Assembly (NCBI RefSeq): GCF_014489515.1
Contig: NZ_CP060782.1
Span: forward strand, 186,001-250,000
Direction of reading: 5' to 3'
DNA length: 64,000 bases
DNA from: Sphingomonas sediminicola
Lineage (GTDB): Bacteria; Pseudomonadota; Alphaproteobacteria; Sphingomonadales; Sphingomonadaceae
The position numbers and the translations under genes were made by a program. Below, piece after piece: positions 38,391-47,992 of this stretch. Position 1 is the stretch's first letter. Each line of letters opens with the position of its first letter. Under the pieces are notes generated by a model, which did not search any database, was not told where the DNA came from, and saw only the letters and a program-made list of their open reading frames with translations.

Positions 38391-38792
38391 TTGACGAAGA
38401 CCGTCAGCGGCTTTCCCTTCTCGAGGACGTAAGTCGCAAGCTCGGCGGCGGAACCCTCACCCACATTTCGTGCGGAATGCACAGCTCCGTAGGGGACGAA
38501 CAGCACATCGCCCGCTTTGACGCGCACGGGCTTCCCGTTCACCTCATATTCGAGAGATCCTTCGAGAACGTAGATGATCTCCTCCCCGGGTGCGTGTGGC
38601 TCGGGAAAAATGCGCCGGGTGCAAAGTCGACCCGCGCTTGGAAAACCTCGCGACCCGGAACACTGAGGTCATGGCGCTGGAGATCGGTACGCGTCGAACC
38701 CGCCGGGCGAGGCTGTGCGGGGAGCGGCGAACCGCCCCCACGACGAGCATCAGCGCGGCAACAACGGCGCCGACCGATGGCGCGGCGTTCAC
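38387..38792 (-). CDS. Exported cupin protein, two frameshifts in this sequence
   Basis: Translation in pieces gives a normal 135-residue cupin: an N-terminal signal or anchor (GAVVAALMLVVGAV), then TRTDLQRHDLSVPGREVFQ, DFAPGAFFPSHTHPG, GEEIIYVLEGSLEYEVNG, KAGDVLFVPYGAVHSARN and AELATYVLEKGKPLTVFVK. Metal ligands are likely the two His and Glu of SHTHPGEE and His of AVHSA. The breaks are one C missing from the run at 38719-38722 and one G from 38584-38587 (coding strand). GTG 38792 overlaps the epoxide hydrolase stop. Confidence 0.72.
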
Positions 38793-40081
38793 CGCAGCGA
38801 CCTGAACCCGTTACGCAGGTCGTCCACGAACGCTTGCGGTTGCTCCCAGGCAGCGAAGTGGCCGCCTTTCGGGTGGCGCTGGTAATAGATCAGGTTGGAA
38901 TAGGCCTTCTCGGCCCAGCTCTTCGGAACCTGGTACAGCTCCTCCGGGAATGAGCTTATCACCACCGGCACGGTTTGGCCCAGCGGCACGAAGAAGGCGA
39001 GCTTGTTCTCCCAATACAGCCTGGAGGAGGATACTCCGGTCTTCGTCAGCCAGTAGAGTGTGATGTTGTCGAGAACGTCATCGCGCGTCAGGCCTTCCGC
39101 GACGCCATCGAACGCCCGGGCGATGAGCCTGTAGCTGTCGATGTCGTGGTCGATGATCCATGCCGCCAGTCCGATCGGCGAGTCATCGACCGCGTAAAGC
39201 GTCTGCGGTCGGTTCCCCATCTCCTGGGCGTAAGCCAGGCCTTTGCCGAAGAAGAACTTGAGCTGCTCGAACGCACGGAGCTCGTCGGCATCAAGGCCCT
39301 CCGGCGGTGGCCCGCCAGCGAACGCTGCCCTTGCGACATCGGCGGGCATCGCGAAGGGCATGTTGGTGTGGATCGCGATTACTTCCCTCGGTGCCTGTAG
39401 GGCAATCTGCTCGGTGACCGGAGTGCCCCAGTCGCCGCCGGAAGCGAAGAAACGGTCGTAGCCGAGCCGTCCCATCAACGTGATCCAGGCTCTCGCAATG
39501 CGCTGCGGATCCCAGCCTAGCTTGGTCGGCTTTCCGGAGAATCCGTAGCCCGGAAGCGAGGGAATCACGACGTCGAACGCGTCTTCGGCGCTGCCTCCGA
39601 ATGACGTCGGATCGGTCAATGGATCGATGATTTTGAGCTGCTCGATGATCGAACCTGGCCAGCCATGAGTGACGACCAGCGGCTTGGCGTCCGGATGCTT
39701 CGATTTCACGTGAATGAAGTGAATGTCCACGCCGTCGATGTTTGTGATGAAGTTCGGGTACGAATTGATCTTCGCCTCGACCTTTCGCCAATCGTGCGAA
39801 TTGAGCCAATAATCGGCGAGCTTCTGCATTGTGGCGAGCTGCACGCCCTGGGAGGCGTCATTGACTAGTTCGCGATCAGGCCATCGGGTGGCCGCGATGC
39901 GCCGTTTCAAGTCGGCAAGATCTTCGTCCGACGCTCGAAACGAGAACAGCCGGATCGAGGTTTCTGCTTGGGGGCGCTCCTCAAGCACGAAGGTCCTCTT
40001 TGGGGTTTCGGTCTGGGTTGTGGTGGTGGGCTCGGGCGCAAGAGTATCGCCACCGCCTCCCGGCGGCGTCGGTGCAGTCAT
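38789..40081 (-). CDS. Epoxide hydrolase-family alpha/beta hydrolase
   Basis: 430 residues. The N-terminal EHN domain (FSFRASDEDLADLKRRIAATRWPD) is followed by an alpha/beta hydrolase with HGWPGS oxyanion turn, nucleophile Asp in GGDWGTP and final His in KGGHFAAW. This is the microsomal epoxide hydrolase arrangement. A ~45-residue Pro/Thr-rich N-terminal stretch has no signal peptide. GGAG lies 8 bases before ATG 40081. Confidence 0.88.
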   Translation of the reverse strand: MTAPTPPGGGGDTLAPEPTTTTQTETPKRTFVLEERPQAETSIRLFSFRASDEDLADLKRRIAATRWPDRELVNDASQGVQLATMQKLADYWLNSHDWRKVEAKINSYPNFITNIDGVDIHFIHVKSKHPDAKPLVVTHGWPGSIIEQLKIIDPLTDPTSFGGSAEDAFDVVIPSLPGYGFSGKPTKLGWDPQRIARAWITLMGRLGYDRFFASGGDWGTPVTEQIALQAPREVIAIHTNMPFAMPADVARAAFAGGPPPEGLDADELRAFEQLKFFFGKGLAYAQEMGNRPQTLYAVDDSPIGLAAWIIDHDIDSYRLIARAFDGVAEGLTRDDVLDNITLYWLTKTGVSSSRLYWENKLAFFVPLGQTVPVVISSFPEELYQVPKSWAEKAYSNLIYYQRHPKGGHFAAWEQPQAFVDDLRNGFRSLR

Positions 40082-40227
40082 GGTCAGTCTCCACGTCTGG
40101 GGGTTAGACGCGTACGCTACCGTGATCAGCCGCGATGTAAGCGGGTCCGCAACAGACTGGCGGCCGCCGCCGGCTCTGCTCCCTGCCAATCGAGTCGGTC
40201 AATTCCCAATGCGATGGACCGAAGGCC

Positions 40228-41610
40228 TTAGTGGCCGTCGCCCTCGGTGCGTTCGACGCCGGACAGCGAAAGCTGCTCGTCGATCTGGCCCATAAGGCGT
40301 TCGAGGCCCGCGTCGTCGCGAGCTTCGGCGCGGGCGACGAGGACGTCCTGCGTGTTGGACGCGCGGAGCAGCCACCACCCATCGTCGGTCATCACGCGAG
40401 CGCCGTCGGTCGCATCCACCCGCGCTCCATTGCTCGAAAGCCGCGCGAGGATTTCCCTTATGACGGCGAACTTGCGGCTTTCATCGACTGGGAAACGAAG
40501 CTCCGGAGTCACGATCGACTTCGGCATTTCGTCGACGATCTGGGTCAGCGATTTGCCCGATGCGTTAAGGGCCTCGATCAGGCGAACGGCTGCATAGAGC
40601 GCATCGTCGAAGCCGTACCAGCGATGCTTGAAGAAGATATGGCCGCTCATCTCGCCAGCTAGCGGGGCCGCCGTCTCGATCATCTTCGACTTGATAAGGC
40701 TGTGCCCGGTCTTCCACATCAGCGGCTTGCCGCCGATCTTGGCGATATGGTCGAACAGGATCTGGCTCGCCTTCACATCGGCGATGATGGTTGCCCCGGG
40801 CATTTCCTTCAGCACCGGCTCGGCGAGGATCATCAGAAGCTGGTCGCCCCAGACCACGCGGCCCTTGCTGTCGATGGCGCCGATGCGGTCCGCATCGCCG
40901 TCGAACGCAATTCCGAAATCAAGATTCTTCTCCGCGACGAGTGCCTTGAGGTCAGCGAGGTTCGCCTCGACCGTCGGGTCGGGATGATGATTCGGGAAGG
41001 TGCCATCCACGTCGGTGTGGATCGCGAAATGCTCGCCCGGCAATTTCTTGATGAGCTTCTCGAGCGCGGGACCGGCGGCGCCGTTCCCGGCGTCCCAACC
41101 GATGCGGAACGTTCCGCCCTGGAAGCCCTGCATCAGGCGATTCACGTAGGTGTCGAGCACATCCACCTGGTCGACGTGGCCATGGCCCTCTGACCAGTCG
41201 CCGTCGGCAGCGCGGCGGCCAATCGTCTGAATCTCATCGCCAAAGACCGAGCGGCCGTTCAGGAGCATCTTGAACCCATTATAGTCGGACGGGTTGTGGC
41301 TCCCGGTGACCTGGATTCCACCCTGCACGCTCAGCGTGGAGACGGCGAAATAGAGCATCGGGCTGGGTCCGATACCGATGTCGTCGACGTTGATGCCGCC
41401 TTCGATCAGGCCGCGGATCAGCTCGGCCGCGAGGATCGGCGAGTGAGTACGGCCGTCCCGGCCTACGGCGATGCGGGTTGCGCCTTCATCGGTGGCCAGA
41501 GCGGCGAAAGTCCTGCCGAGCGCATAGGCATCGGCCTCATTCAGCGTTTTTCCAACGATTCCGCGAATGTCGTACTCGCGAAGGATGGTGCGATCGAAGC
41601 TATGGGTCAT
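40228..41610 (-). CDS. Phosphomannomutase/phosphoglucomutase
   Basis: 460 residues, four-domain alpha-D-phosphohexomutase. The phosphoserine loop is TGSHNPSDYNG, the Mg loop DGDADR, the sugar-binding loop GEMSGHIFF, and the C-terminal phosphate loop near RASNTQDVLVARAEA. It interconverts mannose- or glucose-6-phosphate and the 1-phosphates for polysaccharide precursors. Similar proteins are named manB, algC or pgmG, so I give no symbol. Confidence 0.93.
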   Translation of the reverse strand: MTHSFDRTILREYDIRGIVGKTLNEADAYALGRTFAALATDEGATRIAVGRDGRTHSPILAAELIRGLIEGGINVDDIGIGPSPMLYFAVSTLSVQGGIQVTGSHNPSDYNGFKMLLNGRSVFGDEIQTIGRRAADGDWSEGHGHVDQVDVLDTYVNRLMQGFQGGTFRIGWDAGNGAAGPALEKLIKKLPGEHFAIHTDVDGTFPNHHPDPTVEANLADLKALVAEKNLDFGIAFDGDADRIGAIDSKGRVVWGDQLLMILAEPVLKEMPGATIIADVKASQILFDHIAKIGGKPLMWKTGHSLIKSKMIETAAPLAGEMSGHIFFKHRWYGFDDALYAAVRLIEALNASGKSLTQIVDEMPKSIVTPELRFPVDESRKFAVIREILARLSSNGARVDATDGARVMTDDGWWLLRASNTQDVLVARAEARDDAGLERLMGQIDEQLSLSGVERTEGDGH

Positions 41611-41673
41611 TGAACTCGCTATTTAACAGGAACTTGGTTCGGCGCGCCGCAATGACCCAATCGGCGCTGCCGT

Positions 41674-42468
41674 TCAACCTGCCGCTGCGATGGGCTCTTC
41701 GACGCCGGGGTCAGGAATGCCGAGCCCCGCGATCATCTCGCGAAGCTCCTGCCGAGCGGTGATGTGACCGATGCCGACTTCACCGAGCTGCTCGAAATCG
41801 AGCAGGGTGAGGCCTTTCGGGAACAGTTCACGATAGATGACGCGTTCGCCCAGGCCCGGGATGACCCGGAAGCCGACCCGGCGGGCCAGTTCGTCGAGCG
41901 CCGCGCCGACTCGGCGCAGGTTGTGGCTCTCGATGTGCTGCAGGCGATTGCGGAGCACGACCCAGTCGACGCTCTTGCCGGTGTTCTTCGCGCGCTGCGT
42001 CCGGCTGTTCCAGATCAGCTCGGCATAGAAGCTGGGCCGCGTTATCTTGTAATTTTCCGGATGAACCTGGCCGATCAGGTCAAGATCGACGAAGCTGTCG
42101 TTCATCGGAGTGACCAATGTGTCTGCCTTGAGAATTGCCGCGCGAGCGATCGGATCGTCGCGGCCGGGCGTGTCGACAACGATAACGTCGACCTCCTCGC
42201 TGAGCTCGCGCAGGGCGAGATCGAGGCCTTCGACGCTGTCGCCTTCGAATACGCGATACTTTGCCTGAGGCAGGTTCTTGCCGAGCCGGCGCATCGTCGC
42301 ATCGCGGTTCTCGAGATAGCGGGTCATGGTCCGCTGTCGGCTGTCCAGGTCGAGCGCGCCAACGACATGTCCGGTCGCTGCGAGGGCGACAGCGGTGTGA
42401 ACGGCAGTGGTCGACTTGCCGGTTCCGCCCTTTTCATTGGCGAAGACGATGAAATGCGGCTGGGCCAT
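41674..42468 (-). CDS. mipZ: Division-plane positioning ATPase MipZ
   Basis: 264 residues, ParA/MinD-like. The deviant Walker A is NEKGGTGKST near residue 11, with DLDSRQRTMTRYLENR and VVDTPGRDDPI following, and the WNSRTQRAKNTGKSVDWVVLRNR block that separates MipZ from ParA. MipZ forms a polar gradient that keeps FtsZ rings at midcell in Caulobacter and relatives. ATG 42468 is used rather than GTG 42477. Divergent from panC. Confidence 0.92.
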   Translation of the reverse strand: MAQPHFIVFANEKGGTGKSTTAVHTAVALAATGHVVGALDLDSRQRTMTRYLENRDATMRRLGKNLPQAKYRVFEGDSVEGLDLALRELSEEVDVIVVDTPGRDDPIARAAILKADTLVTPMNDSFVDLDLIGQVHPENYKITRPSFYAELIWNSRTQRAKNTGKSVDWVVLRNRLQHIESHNLRRVGAALDELARRVGFRVIPGLGERVIYRELFPKGLTLLDFEQLGEVGIGHITARQELREMIAGLGIPDPGVEEPIAAAG

Positions 42469-42547
42469 GTTCCCCACCCCCTTGCACTTTTCCCACGCGG
42501 CTCCAAGAACCGCGCCCCGTTAACCGTTTACTTAAAGGTCGGATTCC

Positions 42548-43389
42548 TTGCAAATAATCCGTGAGGCCAGCCAATTGCCGTCAGCCCTCATTGCCATGGG
42601 GGACGGCGGAAAGAGTCTGGCGCTCGTTCCGACCATGGGCGCTCTCCACTCCGGACATCTCAAATTGATCACGGAAGCAAGCCGTGTCGCCGACCGTGTC
42701 GCTGCGACGATCTTCGTCAATCCGCTCCAGTTCGGCGCGAACGAGGACTTTGATCGCTATCCCGGCAGGAAGAGAAGGACGCCGCCATGCTGGAGGAGGC
42801 GGGCTGCGACCTGCTCTGGCTTCCGCAGCCCGCTGAATTTTATCCGGCCGGCTTCGCGACGACGGTCAGCGTGAAGGGGGTAAGCGACCGCTGGGAAGGG
42901 GAAGCGCGGCCCGGCCATTTCGATGGCGTCGCGACGGTCGTTGCAAAATTGCTGTGCGCGGTGCGGCCCGACATCGCCTTGTTCGGTGAGAAGGATTTCC
43001 AGCAACTCGCCGTCATTCGGCGGATGGCTCTGGACCTGCAGCTCGGCATCGAGGTCCTGGGCGTACCAACTGTCAGGGACGAGGATGGCTTGGCTCTATC
43101 ATCCCGGAACGCCTACCTCTCGCCCGAAGAGAGAAGTAATGCAGTGGAGCTTCCGCGCGCACTCAACGAGGCGGCGGAGGCGATTTCATCCGGCCTGCTG
43201 GTTAGCGATGCGCTGGCCGCTGCGAAGGCACGGCTGACGAGGGCCGGCTTTTCGCGGATCGACTATGTTGCCCTCGTCAATGCGCTGACGCTTGAACCGC
43301 TGGAGCAGGCGGGCGGCCCGATGCGCCTGATTGCTGCAGCCCTAATCGGCCGCACGCGCCTCATCGACAATATCGCCGTCGGACTGTGA
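42548..43389 (+). CDS. panC: Pantoate-beta-alanine ligase, frameshifted in this sequence
   Basis: Makes pantothenate from pantoate, beta-alanine and ATP. The HIGH-like motif is GALHSGHL, followed by [28 protein letters not shown] and the KMSKS-like SSRNAYLS. The frame breaks after DFDRYP; one C added to CCC at 42761-42763 restores [20 protein letters not shown] and gives 280 residues, the family length. The start is TTG 42548 with AAAGG upstream. Confidence 0.93.
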
Positions 43390-43466
43390 CTCTGACGCCA
43401 CGACGCCGTTAACCATTTATTTGCCATCTGCGTCCGAAGTTCACCCCGTACCAGGGGAGAGTTCAA

Positions 43467-43765
43467 GTGGGTGCAATTAGCCAGAAGAGCGCGGAATTCC
43501 TTATCCGCAGCCGCCTCGCAGATGCCGAGCGCGGCAATGTCGACGCCTTGTTCGAACTGGGCGTCACCTATTCGACCGGCCGGGGGGCATCACGGTCGAC
43601 CTCGTCGAAGCGCACAAGTGGTTCAACCTCGCGGCTCTCAATGGCTGCACTCGCGGGCAGCAGTGCCGCGCCGAGATCGCCATCGAGATGACTGCTCGCG
43701 AGATCGCCGAGGCCCAGCGCCAGGCGCGTGCCTGGCTCGGCTCGCACCAGCGCTACGCCGCCTAA
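43467..43765 (+). CDS. SEL1-like repeat protein, frameshifted in this sequence
   Basis: 99 residues once repaired: AERGNVDALFELGVTYSTGRGG, VDLVEAHKWFNLAALNG and AREIAEAQRQARAWL form one to two SEL1-type helical repeats. The G-run at 43582-43587 must gain one G to join the frames. It is a short protein-protein interaction module found in many sphingomonads; partner unknown. GTG start after a CAGGGGAGAG ribosome site. Confidence 0.75.
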
Positions 43766-44359
43766 CGATTTCCGGGCTGTGGCTGCGGCCAAGGCTGCGG
43801 CGGCATCCAGGGCTGCAGTTGCTGCGGCGGCTGCTTCAAGACGGTGACGACGCGGCTGTTCTGCAACCAGGTCGCGTCATGGACCGCATCGCTGGTCGGA
43901 CGTTCCCGGCCCAGCTGACAATTTGAAGCTGCTGGGCGGCACGCCTGACGCAATCAGGTAATTACGAACCGCCGCCGCGCGCCGCTCGCCGAGCGCCAGC
44001 GCGTAATCGCGCGTCTGCCGGACGTCGGCATGACCCTCGATGCTCGCGTTCACATAAGGATGCATGATCAACCACTGGGCCTGGGCGGTCAGCGTGGCCT
44101 GGGACTGCGGGGTCAGCACGTAGCTGTCGCGGCCGAAGCGGACGGTGTTCGAACCCGCCTTCAACTTGAGATCCTGTTCGAGCACCGGGACCGCAAGCAC
44201 GGGCGCCTGCACGCCGGGATAGCCGGGCGCAGGTTGCGGATAGCCCGGCTGGGGATATCCGGGTGCGGGTGCCGGCGAATAGGGATAGGGCTGGTAGCCT
44301 TGGGCGGAAGCGGAGGTACCAACGAAGGCGGAAGCCAAAAGCAACGCACGCATGATCAT
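43762..44359 (-). CDS. OmpA-like peptidoglycan-associated protein (Pal position), frameshifted
   Basis: Follows tolB directly (ATGA overlap). Signal peptide LLLASAFVGTSASA, then a Pro/Tyr/Gly-rich linker with repeated PGYPQP, then an OmpA C-terminal domain (NTVRFGRDSYVLTPQSQATLTAQAQWL, IEGHADVRQTRDYALALGERRA). It lacks the lipobox Cys of true Pal. After SSFKLSAG the frame shifts to RERPTSDAVHDATWLQNSRVV. Here one base looks extra (GGG at 43910-43912, coding) rather than missing; repaired length is 198 residues. Confidence 0.78.
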
Positions 44360-45659
44360 TGGACCACTCCCGACCAGCTCGGGTCGGCGCCCGGTTGCGG
44401 CGTGGCGACGGCCTTCGGTTCTCCGCCGCCGATCGAAACCATCAGCAACGACCCAGTGCCCGTGCCCTGCTGGGTCCGCTGGAACATCACCCACTCGCTG
44501 TCCGGGGACCAGCTCGGCGCCTCGTCCTGCCAGCCATTGGTCAGGAGCTTCTCGTCGCCGCCGCTCGCGTTCATGATTCCGATGCCGATGGTCGAACCGT
44601 TCCAGCGCGAGAAGGCGATCCTGTCGCCGTCAGGGCTCCAGACGGGCGAGGAGTTCGAGCCTCCGCCGAAGCTGATCCGGCGCTGGCCCGAGCCGTCGGT
44701 ATTCATGACGTAAATCTGCTGGGTGCCCGAGCGGTCGCTCTCGAAGACGATCTTCCGACCGTCTGGCGAGAAGCTCGGCGAGGTGTCGATGCCCGGCGTG
44801 GTGGTCAGCCGCTGCGGATAGCCGCCGTTCGCGTCGACCACATAGATGTCGGTATTACCGTCCACCGCCATCGAAAAGGCGATCGAGCGTCCATCCGGCG
44901 AGAAGCGCGGCGCAAAGCTCATCGACGTGGATTGCAGGAGCTGCCGGTCGTTGCTTCCATCCGCGTCCATGATTCGGATGTGCGGCATTCCGCCGGCGAA
45001 GCTCATGTAGGCGATGTGCTCGCCATCCGGCGAAACGCGCGGGCTGGTCACGGTGACTTCGCCCTGGGTGAGATAGCTGTGGTCGGTCCCGTCCCAGTTC
45101 ATGATCGCGATGCGTTTTACCGGCTGCATGCGCGAACCCGTTGCGGCGACATAAACGATGCGGCTGTCGAACAGGCCGGGCCGCTTGGTCACCGCGGTGT
45201 AGAAAGCGCCGGCGCAGCGGTGGGCCGCGCGCTTCCATTCGGTTGCCGCCACCGCGAATCCCTTGCGGGTCATCTCTCGGCGCTGCTTCAGGTCATAGAG
45301 ATAGCAGACGACATTGATGCGGCCGTCGTCGCGCGCTTGGACATAGCCCGTCACCAGCGCCCCGGCGCCGATGTTCGCCCAGTTCGGGTAAAGCGGCGCA
45401 CCTGCCTCGGTCGGAGTGTAGTGCCGTAGGTTCTCAGGGCCAGTCGGATAGATCGACCGCGTGGTTCGAAGGTCCGACACGATCTGCTGCGCGATCTGGA
45501 TGCCGATGACGCCGGTTTCGCCGCCGTCGGTCTTCAGGTTCTTGGGGTTGGAAACTGCGGGACCGCGAGGACGATCTGTCCTCCGGACTGGGCTTGCGCC
45601 GCGGTGCCCGCGACGAAGGCGGCGACGGCGAACAGGCTGGTTGAATTGATAAAACGCAT
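44356..45659 (-). CDS. tolB: Tol-Pal system protein TolB, frameshifted in this sequence
   Basis: Periplasmic beta-propeller of the Tol-Pal envelope system. Signal peptide TSLFAVAAFVAGTAAQA, N-terminal domain (NLKTDGGETGVIGIQIAQQIVSDL), then propeller repeats with FSPDGR, WSPDGD and SFSPDGRK. The frame breaks after QFPTP; one C added to CCCC at 45544-45547 (coding strand) gives 434 residues. ATG 45659 overlaps the ybgC stop by one base. Confidence 0.93.
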
Positions 45660-46113
45660 CACTTCCCGGTCGTTATTCGATTGAACCGCTCAACCCAGTC
45701 CTTCGGCTGGCGTTGCGGCCGGCCATCGCTGTCGAGGTAGGCGGCTGTCACCCTCGCGTCGGTCAATTGTTCCGTTCCACGGATGACCCGCTGATGAATG
45801 TCCACGGATGCGGCGCGAACGGCGTCGACGGTGCTTATGACAATCAGGTCATCGCCGAGCCGCGCGGGCTTGCGATATCTGATGTCCACCTCGGTCACGA
45901 AATAGGCACTGCCGTCGCCCTGAGGGCAGCACCCTGGTCGACACCGACGGCGCGGATCATGTCCGACCGCGCACGTTCCATGAACTTCAGATAGTTCGCG
46001 TAGTAAACGACGCCTGCCGTGTCCGTGTCCTCGAAGTAGACTGTCAGCGCGAAATGATGCTCCGCCCCGACAAATCCGCCGCGATAGGGTGTGTCGAGGT
46101 GCGCCAGGCTCAT
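45659..46113 (-). CDS. ybgC: Tol-Pal associated acyl-CoA thioesterase YbgC, frameshifted
   Basis: Hot-dog fold thioesterase: [25 protein letters not shown] is the YbgC signature with catalytic Asp. The frame breaks after GAALR and resumes as [25 protein letters not shown]. One G added to GGG at 45918-45920 (coding strand) gives 151 residues. The next gene on this strand is tolB, so tolQ, tolR and tolA are absent between them. Confidence 0.88.
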
Positions 46114-46157
46114 CCCGTTCGCTTACCGGCCGCTGCCGCCCGCCGCAAATAGGGCGC

Positions 46158-46186
46158 TTGACTCATGTGTAACCCCAAGGTTACAT
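46158..46186 (+). promoter_or_regulatory. Likely promoter of the membrane protein/Xre module
   Basis: TTGACT (46158-46163) and TTACAT (46181-46186) are spaced by 17 bases. The first operator-like palindrome lies in the spacer and -10 region, so a bound repressor would block RNA polymerase. Confidence 0.5.
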
Positions 46187-46202
46187 GTAACGCATAGGTT
46201 AC
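46168..46202. promoter_or_regulatory. Tandem palindromes, probable Xre operators
   Basis: TGTAACC-CCAA-GGTTACA (46168-46185) is a perfect 7-bp inverted repeat. It is followed by GTAAC-GCATAG-GTTAC (46187-46202). Both share the GTAAC half-site and lie just upstream of the membrane protein gene. Two adjacent copies with a common half-site suggest cooperative binding by the downstream HTH protein. Confidence 0.65.
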
Positions 46203-46220
46203 TTGATCTGGGGATTTGGA

Positions 46221-46667
46221 ATGGCTGAGACGAGCAGCGAGACGGCAGAGAGGTTGAGCGGCAAGCGGGCGCGAATGTTGTTCGTGCTCGCGGCGATCTT
46301 CCTGTCGCAACAAGCCTCTTACTTTTCCAGCCGGCACGACCTCGTCAGCTCAGCCGGCCACTTCAAGATCGCGGCCTGGGTCGTGCTTTCGGCCGTTCTA
46401 CTGCTGATGCTCGCGACTGGCGGAGCCTGGTTTCGGTCGGCGGAGGTCCGAGCCCTTCTCAACGACGAAACTACGCGGGAGCATCGCCGCACCGGATTCG
46501 CGAACGGCTTCTGGGCGGCCTGCCTGACTGCTATCGGGATCTATGTCGTCGACCTGTTCGAGCCGGTATCCGGCCGCGACACGGTCCACATCATCCTGAC
46601 TATTGCCATCGCGGTAGCAATGCTGACCTTCGCACGGCTGGAGCGTCACGCGCTTCGCGATGGGTGA
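46221..46667 (+). CDS. Small integral membrane protein in Xre module
   Basis: 148 residues from ATG 46221. About four hydrophobic helices (ARMLFVLAAIFLSQQ, IAAWVVLSAVLLLMLATG, GFWAACLTAIGIYVVDLF, IILTIAIAVAMLTFA) with an arginine-rich loop. No family assigned. It overlaps the Xre gene by 8 bases. Such membrane protein plus short HTH pairs are frequent in this group; function unknown. Confidence 0.72.
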   Translation: MAETSSETAERLSGKRARMLFVLAAIFLSQQASYFSSRHDLVSSAGHFKIAAWVVLSAVLLLMLATGGAWFRSAEVRALLNDETTREHRRTGFANGFWAACLTAIGIYVVDLFEPVSGRDTVHIILTIAIAVAMLTFARLERHALRDG

Positions 46668-46866
46668 GCGGCTCGCCAACGGATTGAAATTGCGGCGGAC
46701 CGAGCTCGGCCTCACTCAGGCCGAGCTCGCTGAGCGTGTCGGGGTTACTCGCAAGACCATCAACACGGTCGAGAATGGCGTGTTCACACCCTCCGCGATG
46801 CTCGCGATCAAGCTCGCGGAGGCGCTCAGCGTGCCTGTTGAGAAGTTGTTCTGGATCGAGCGCTGA
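46660..46866 (+). CDS. Xre family HTH regulator, 68 residues
   Basis: Almost entirely one helix-turn-helix: [47 protein letters not shown] YgzD-like short repressor, probably binding the palindromes upstream of its own operon. Its 3' end overlaps the converging DUF3089 gene by 41 bases. Confidence 0.9.
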   Translation: MGERLANGLKLRRTELGLTQAELAERVGVTRKTINTVENGVFTPSAMLAIKLAEALSVPVEKLFWIER

Positions 46867-47992
46867 CGTCCTCGACCTGGCGGATCATGTCGCCCTGTGC
46901 CTCGGCGACGTCCGCCAAATGCATTCCCCAGCCGGGAACGAACATGCCGAGGATCCCGACCTCGCCGTAGACGCGGTCCGTGCGCTTGCTGTTGGGGTCG
47001 GCGTTGGTTCGGATCGAGAGATAGCCGAGTTGGCCGTCGTTGACGCAGCGCGCCGAGACCAAACCTTCGGTCCGCACGAACTGGGTCGGCGGCGCACCCT
47101 CGCTCGACCAGCTGATCGGACCGCCCGGGACTGGTAGCCCGAAACGGGTGTTCCAATAGCTGTCGAGGCTCTCCCATGCGGTCGAGCCGGGTTTCGCCGG
47201 ATTGGTGCAGGCGACGGTCATTCCGGGAGCAGGCGCGTTGCCGAAGATCGCGCCGGCGGGCGGGACGTTTTTCTCGCGGAAGCTGACCCAGGTCATGACG
47301 CAACCCGTTTCGCCCGGCGACGAGCAGATGGGCGTCGATTTCAGCGTGCCGCCGACCGTCTTGCCCTGCGGGACGAGCAGGTTGAAGCCGGGCAGGATGG
47401 CGAGCCGCATTTGCTTCGCGATCGGCTTGCCCTCGATCTCATGCTTGATGAGCTGCTGGAGCATGAGCGAGCCCTGGCTATGGCCAATAAGAACGAACGG
47501 GCGGCCTTCGTTGTACTGCCGCAGGTACGTGCGCCAGGCGCTGGCGACGTCGGCATAGGCGAGCATCGCCGGCTTGGTGACATCGGCGCCCGCCGCGGCC
47601 GCTGCCACCGCACCAAGCGTCATCTGGCGATAGACCGGAGCGAAGGTGCGGCAGACGCCGGCAAAGCGTGCGAACTGCACCTGTGTTGCCGAGCGCTCGC
47701 TGTTGTCGACGGTGAGGTCGCTGTTCAGTCCCCGATCGTTAGAAACCGTCGGGTAAACGTAGAAGCAGTCGACCGCCGCATCCTTGGCGACTTCGCTGCG
47801 TCCGACAGAGCCGTAGCCGTTAGAATTAAGCGCGGTCGTCGGCAGCGGCGTCGAACAAATGTCGGACCGGCCAGGAAGGCAAAGCCAGTTCGCGTCCTTC
47901 GAATAATCGACGGCTGCGGGAGATGCCGCGGGCTGGGCGGATGCGGGTGTAGCCGCGACGGCGGCGAAGGTCAGCAATGCAGTGCGGATCAC
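46826..47992 (-). CDS. DUF3089 alpha/beta-hydrolase-like secreted protein
   Basis: 388 residues with a signal peptide ([16 protein letters not shown]). DUF3089 lipase-like fold: [12 protein letters not shown], then the nucleophile elbow [30 protein letters not shown] follows, and the HL near the end (WGMHLADV) may carry the His. Substrate unknown. GTG 47992 overlaps the ruvB stop (GTGA). Confidence 0.82.
   Translation of the reverse strand: MIRTALLTFAAVAATPASAQPAASPAAVDYSKDANWLCLPGRSDICSTPLPTTALNSNGYGSVGRSEVAKDAAVDCFYVYPTVSNDRGLNSDLTVDNSERSATQVQFARFAGVCRTFAPVYRQMTLGAVAAAAAGADVTKPAMLAYADVASAWRTYLRQYNEGRPFVLIGHSQGSLMLQQLIKHEIEGKPIAKQMRLAILPGFNLLVPQGKTVGGTLKSTPICSSPGETGCVMTWVSFREKNVPPAGAIFGNAPAPGMTVACTNPAKPGSTAWESLDSYWNTRFGLPVPGGPISWSSEGAPPTQFVRTEGLVSARCVNDGQLGYLSIRTNADPNSKRTDRVYGEVGILGMFVPGWGMHLADVAEAQGDMIRQVEDVSARSRTTSQQAR

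Noticed and set aside
44359..45429. Plus-strand frame of 356 residues opposite tolB
   Set aside because: Antisense of the tolB propeller; no recognisable domain.
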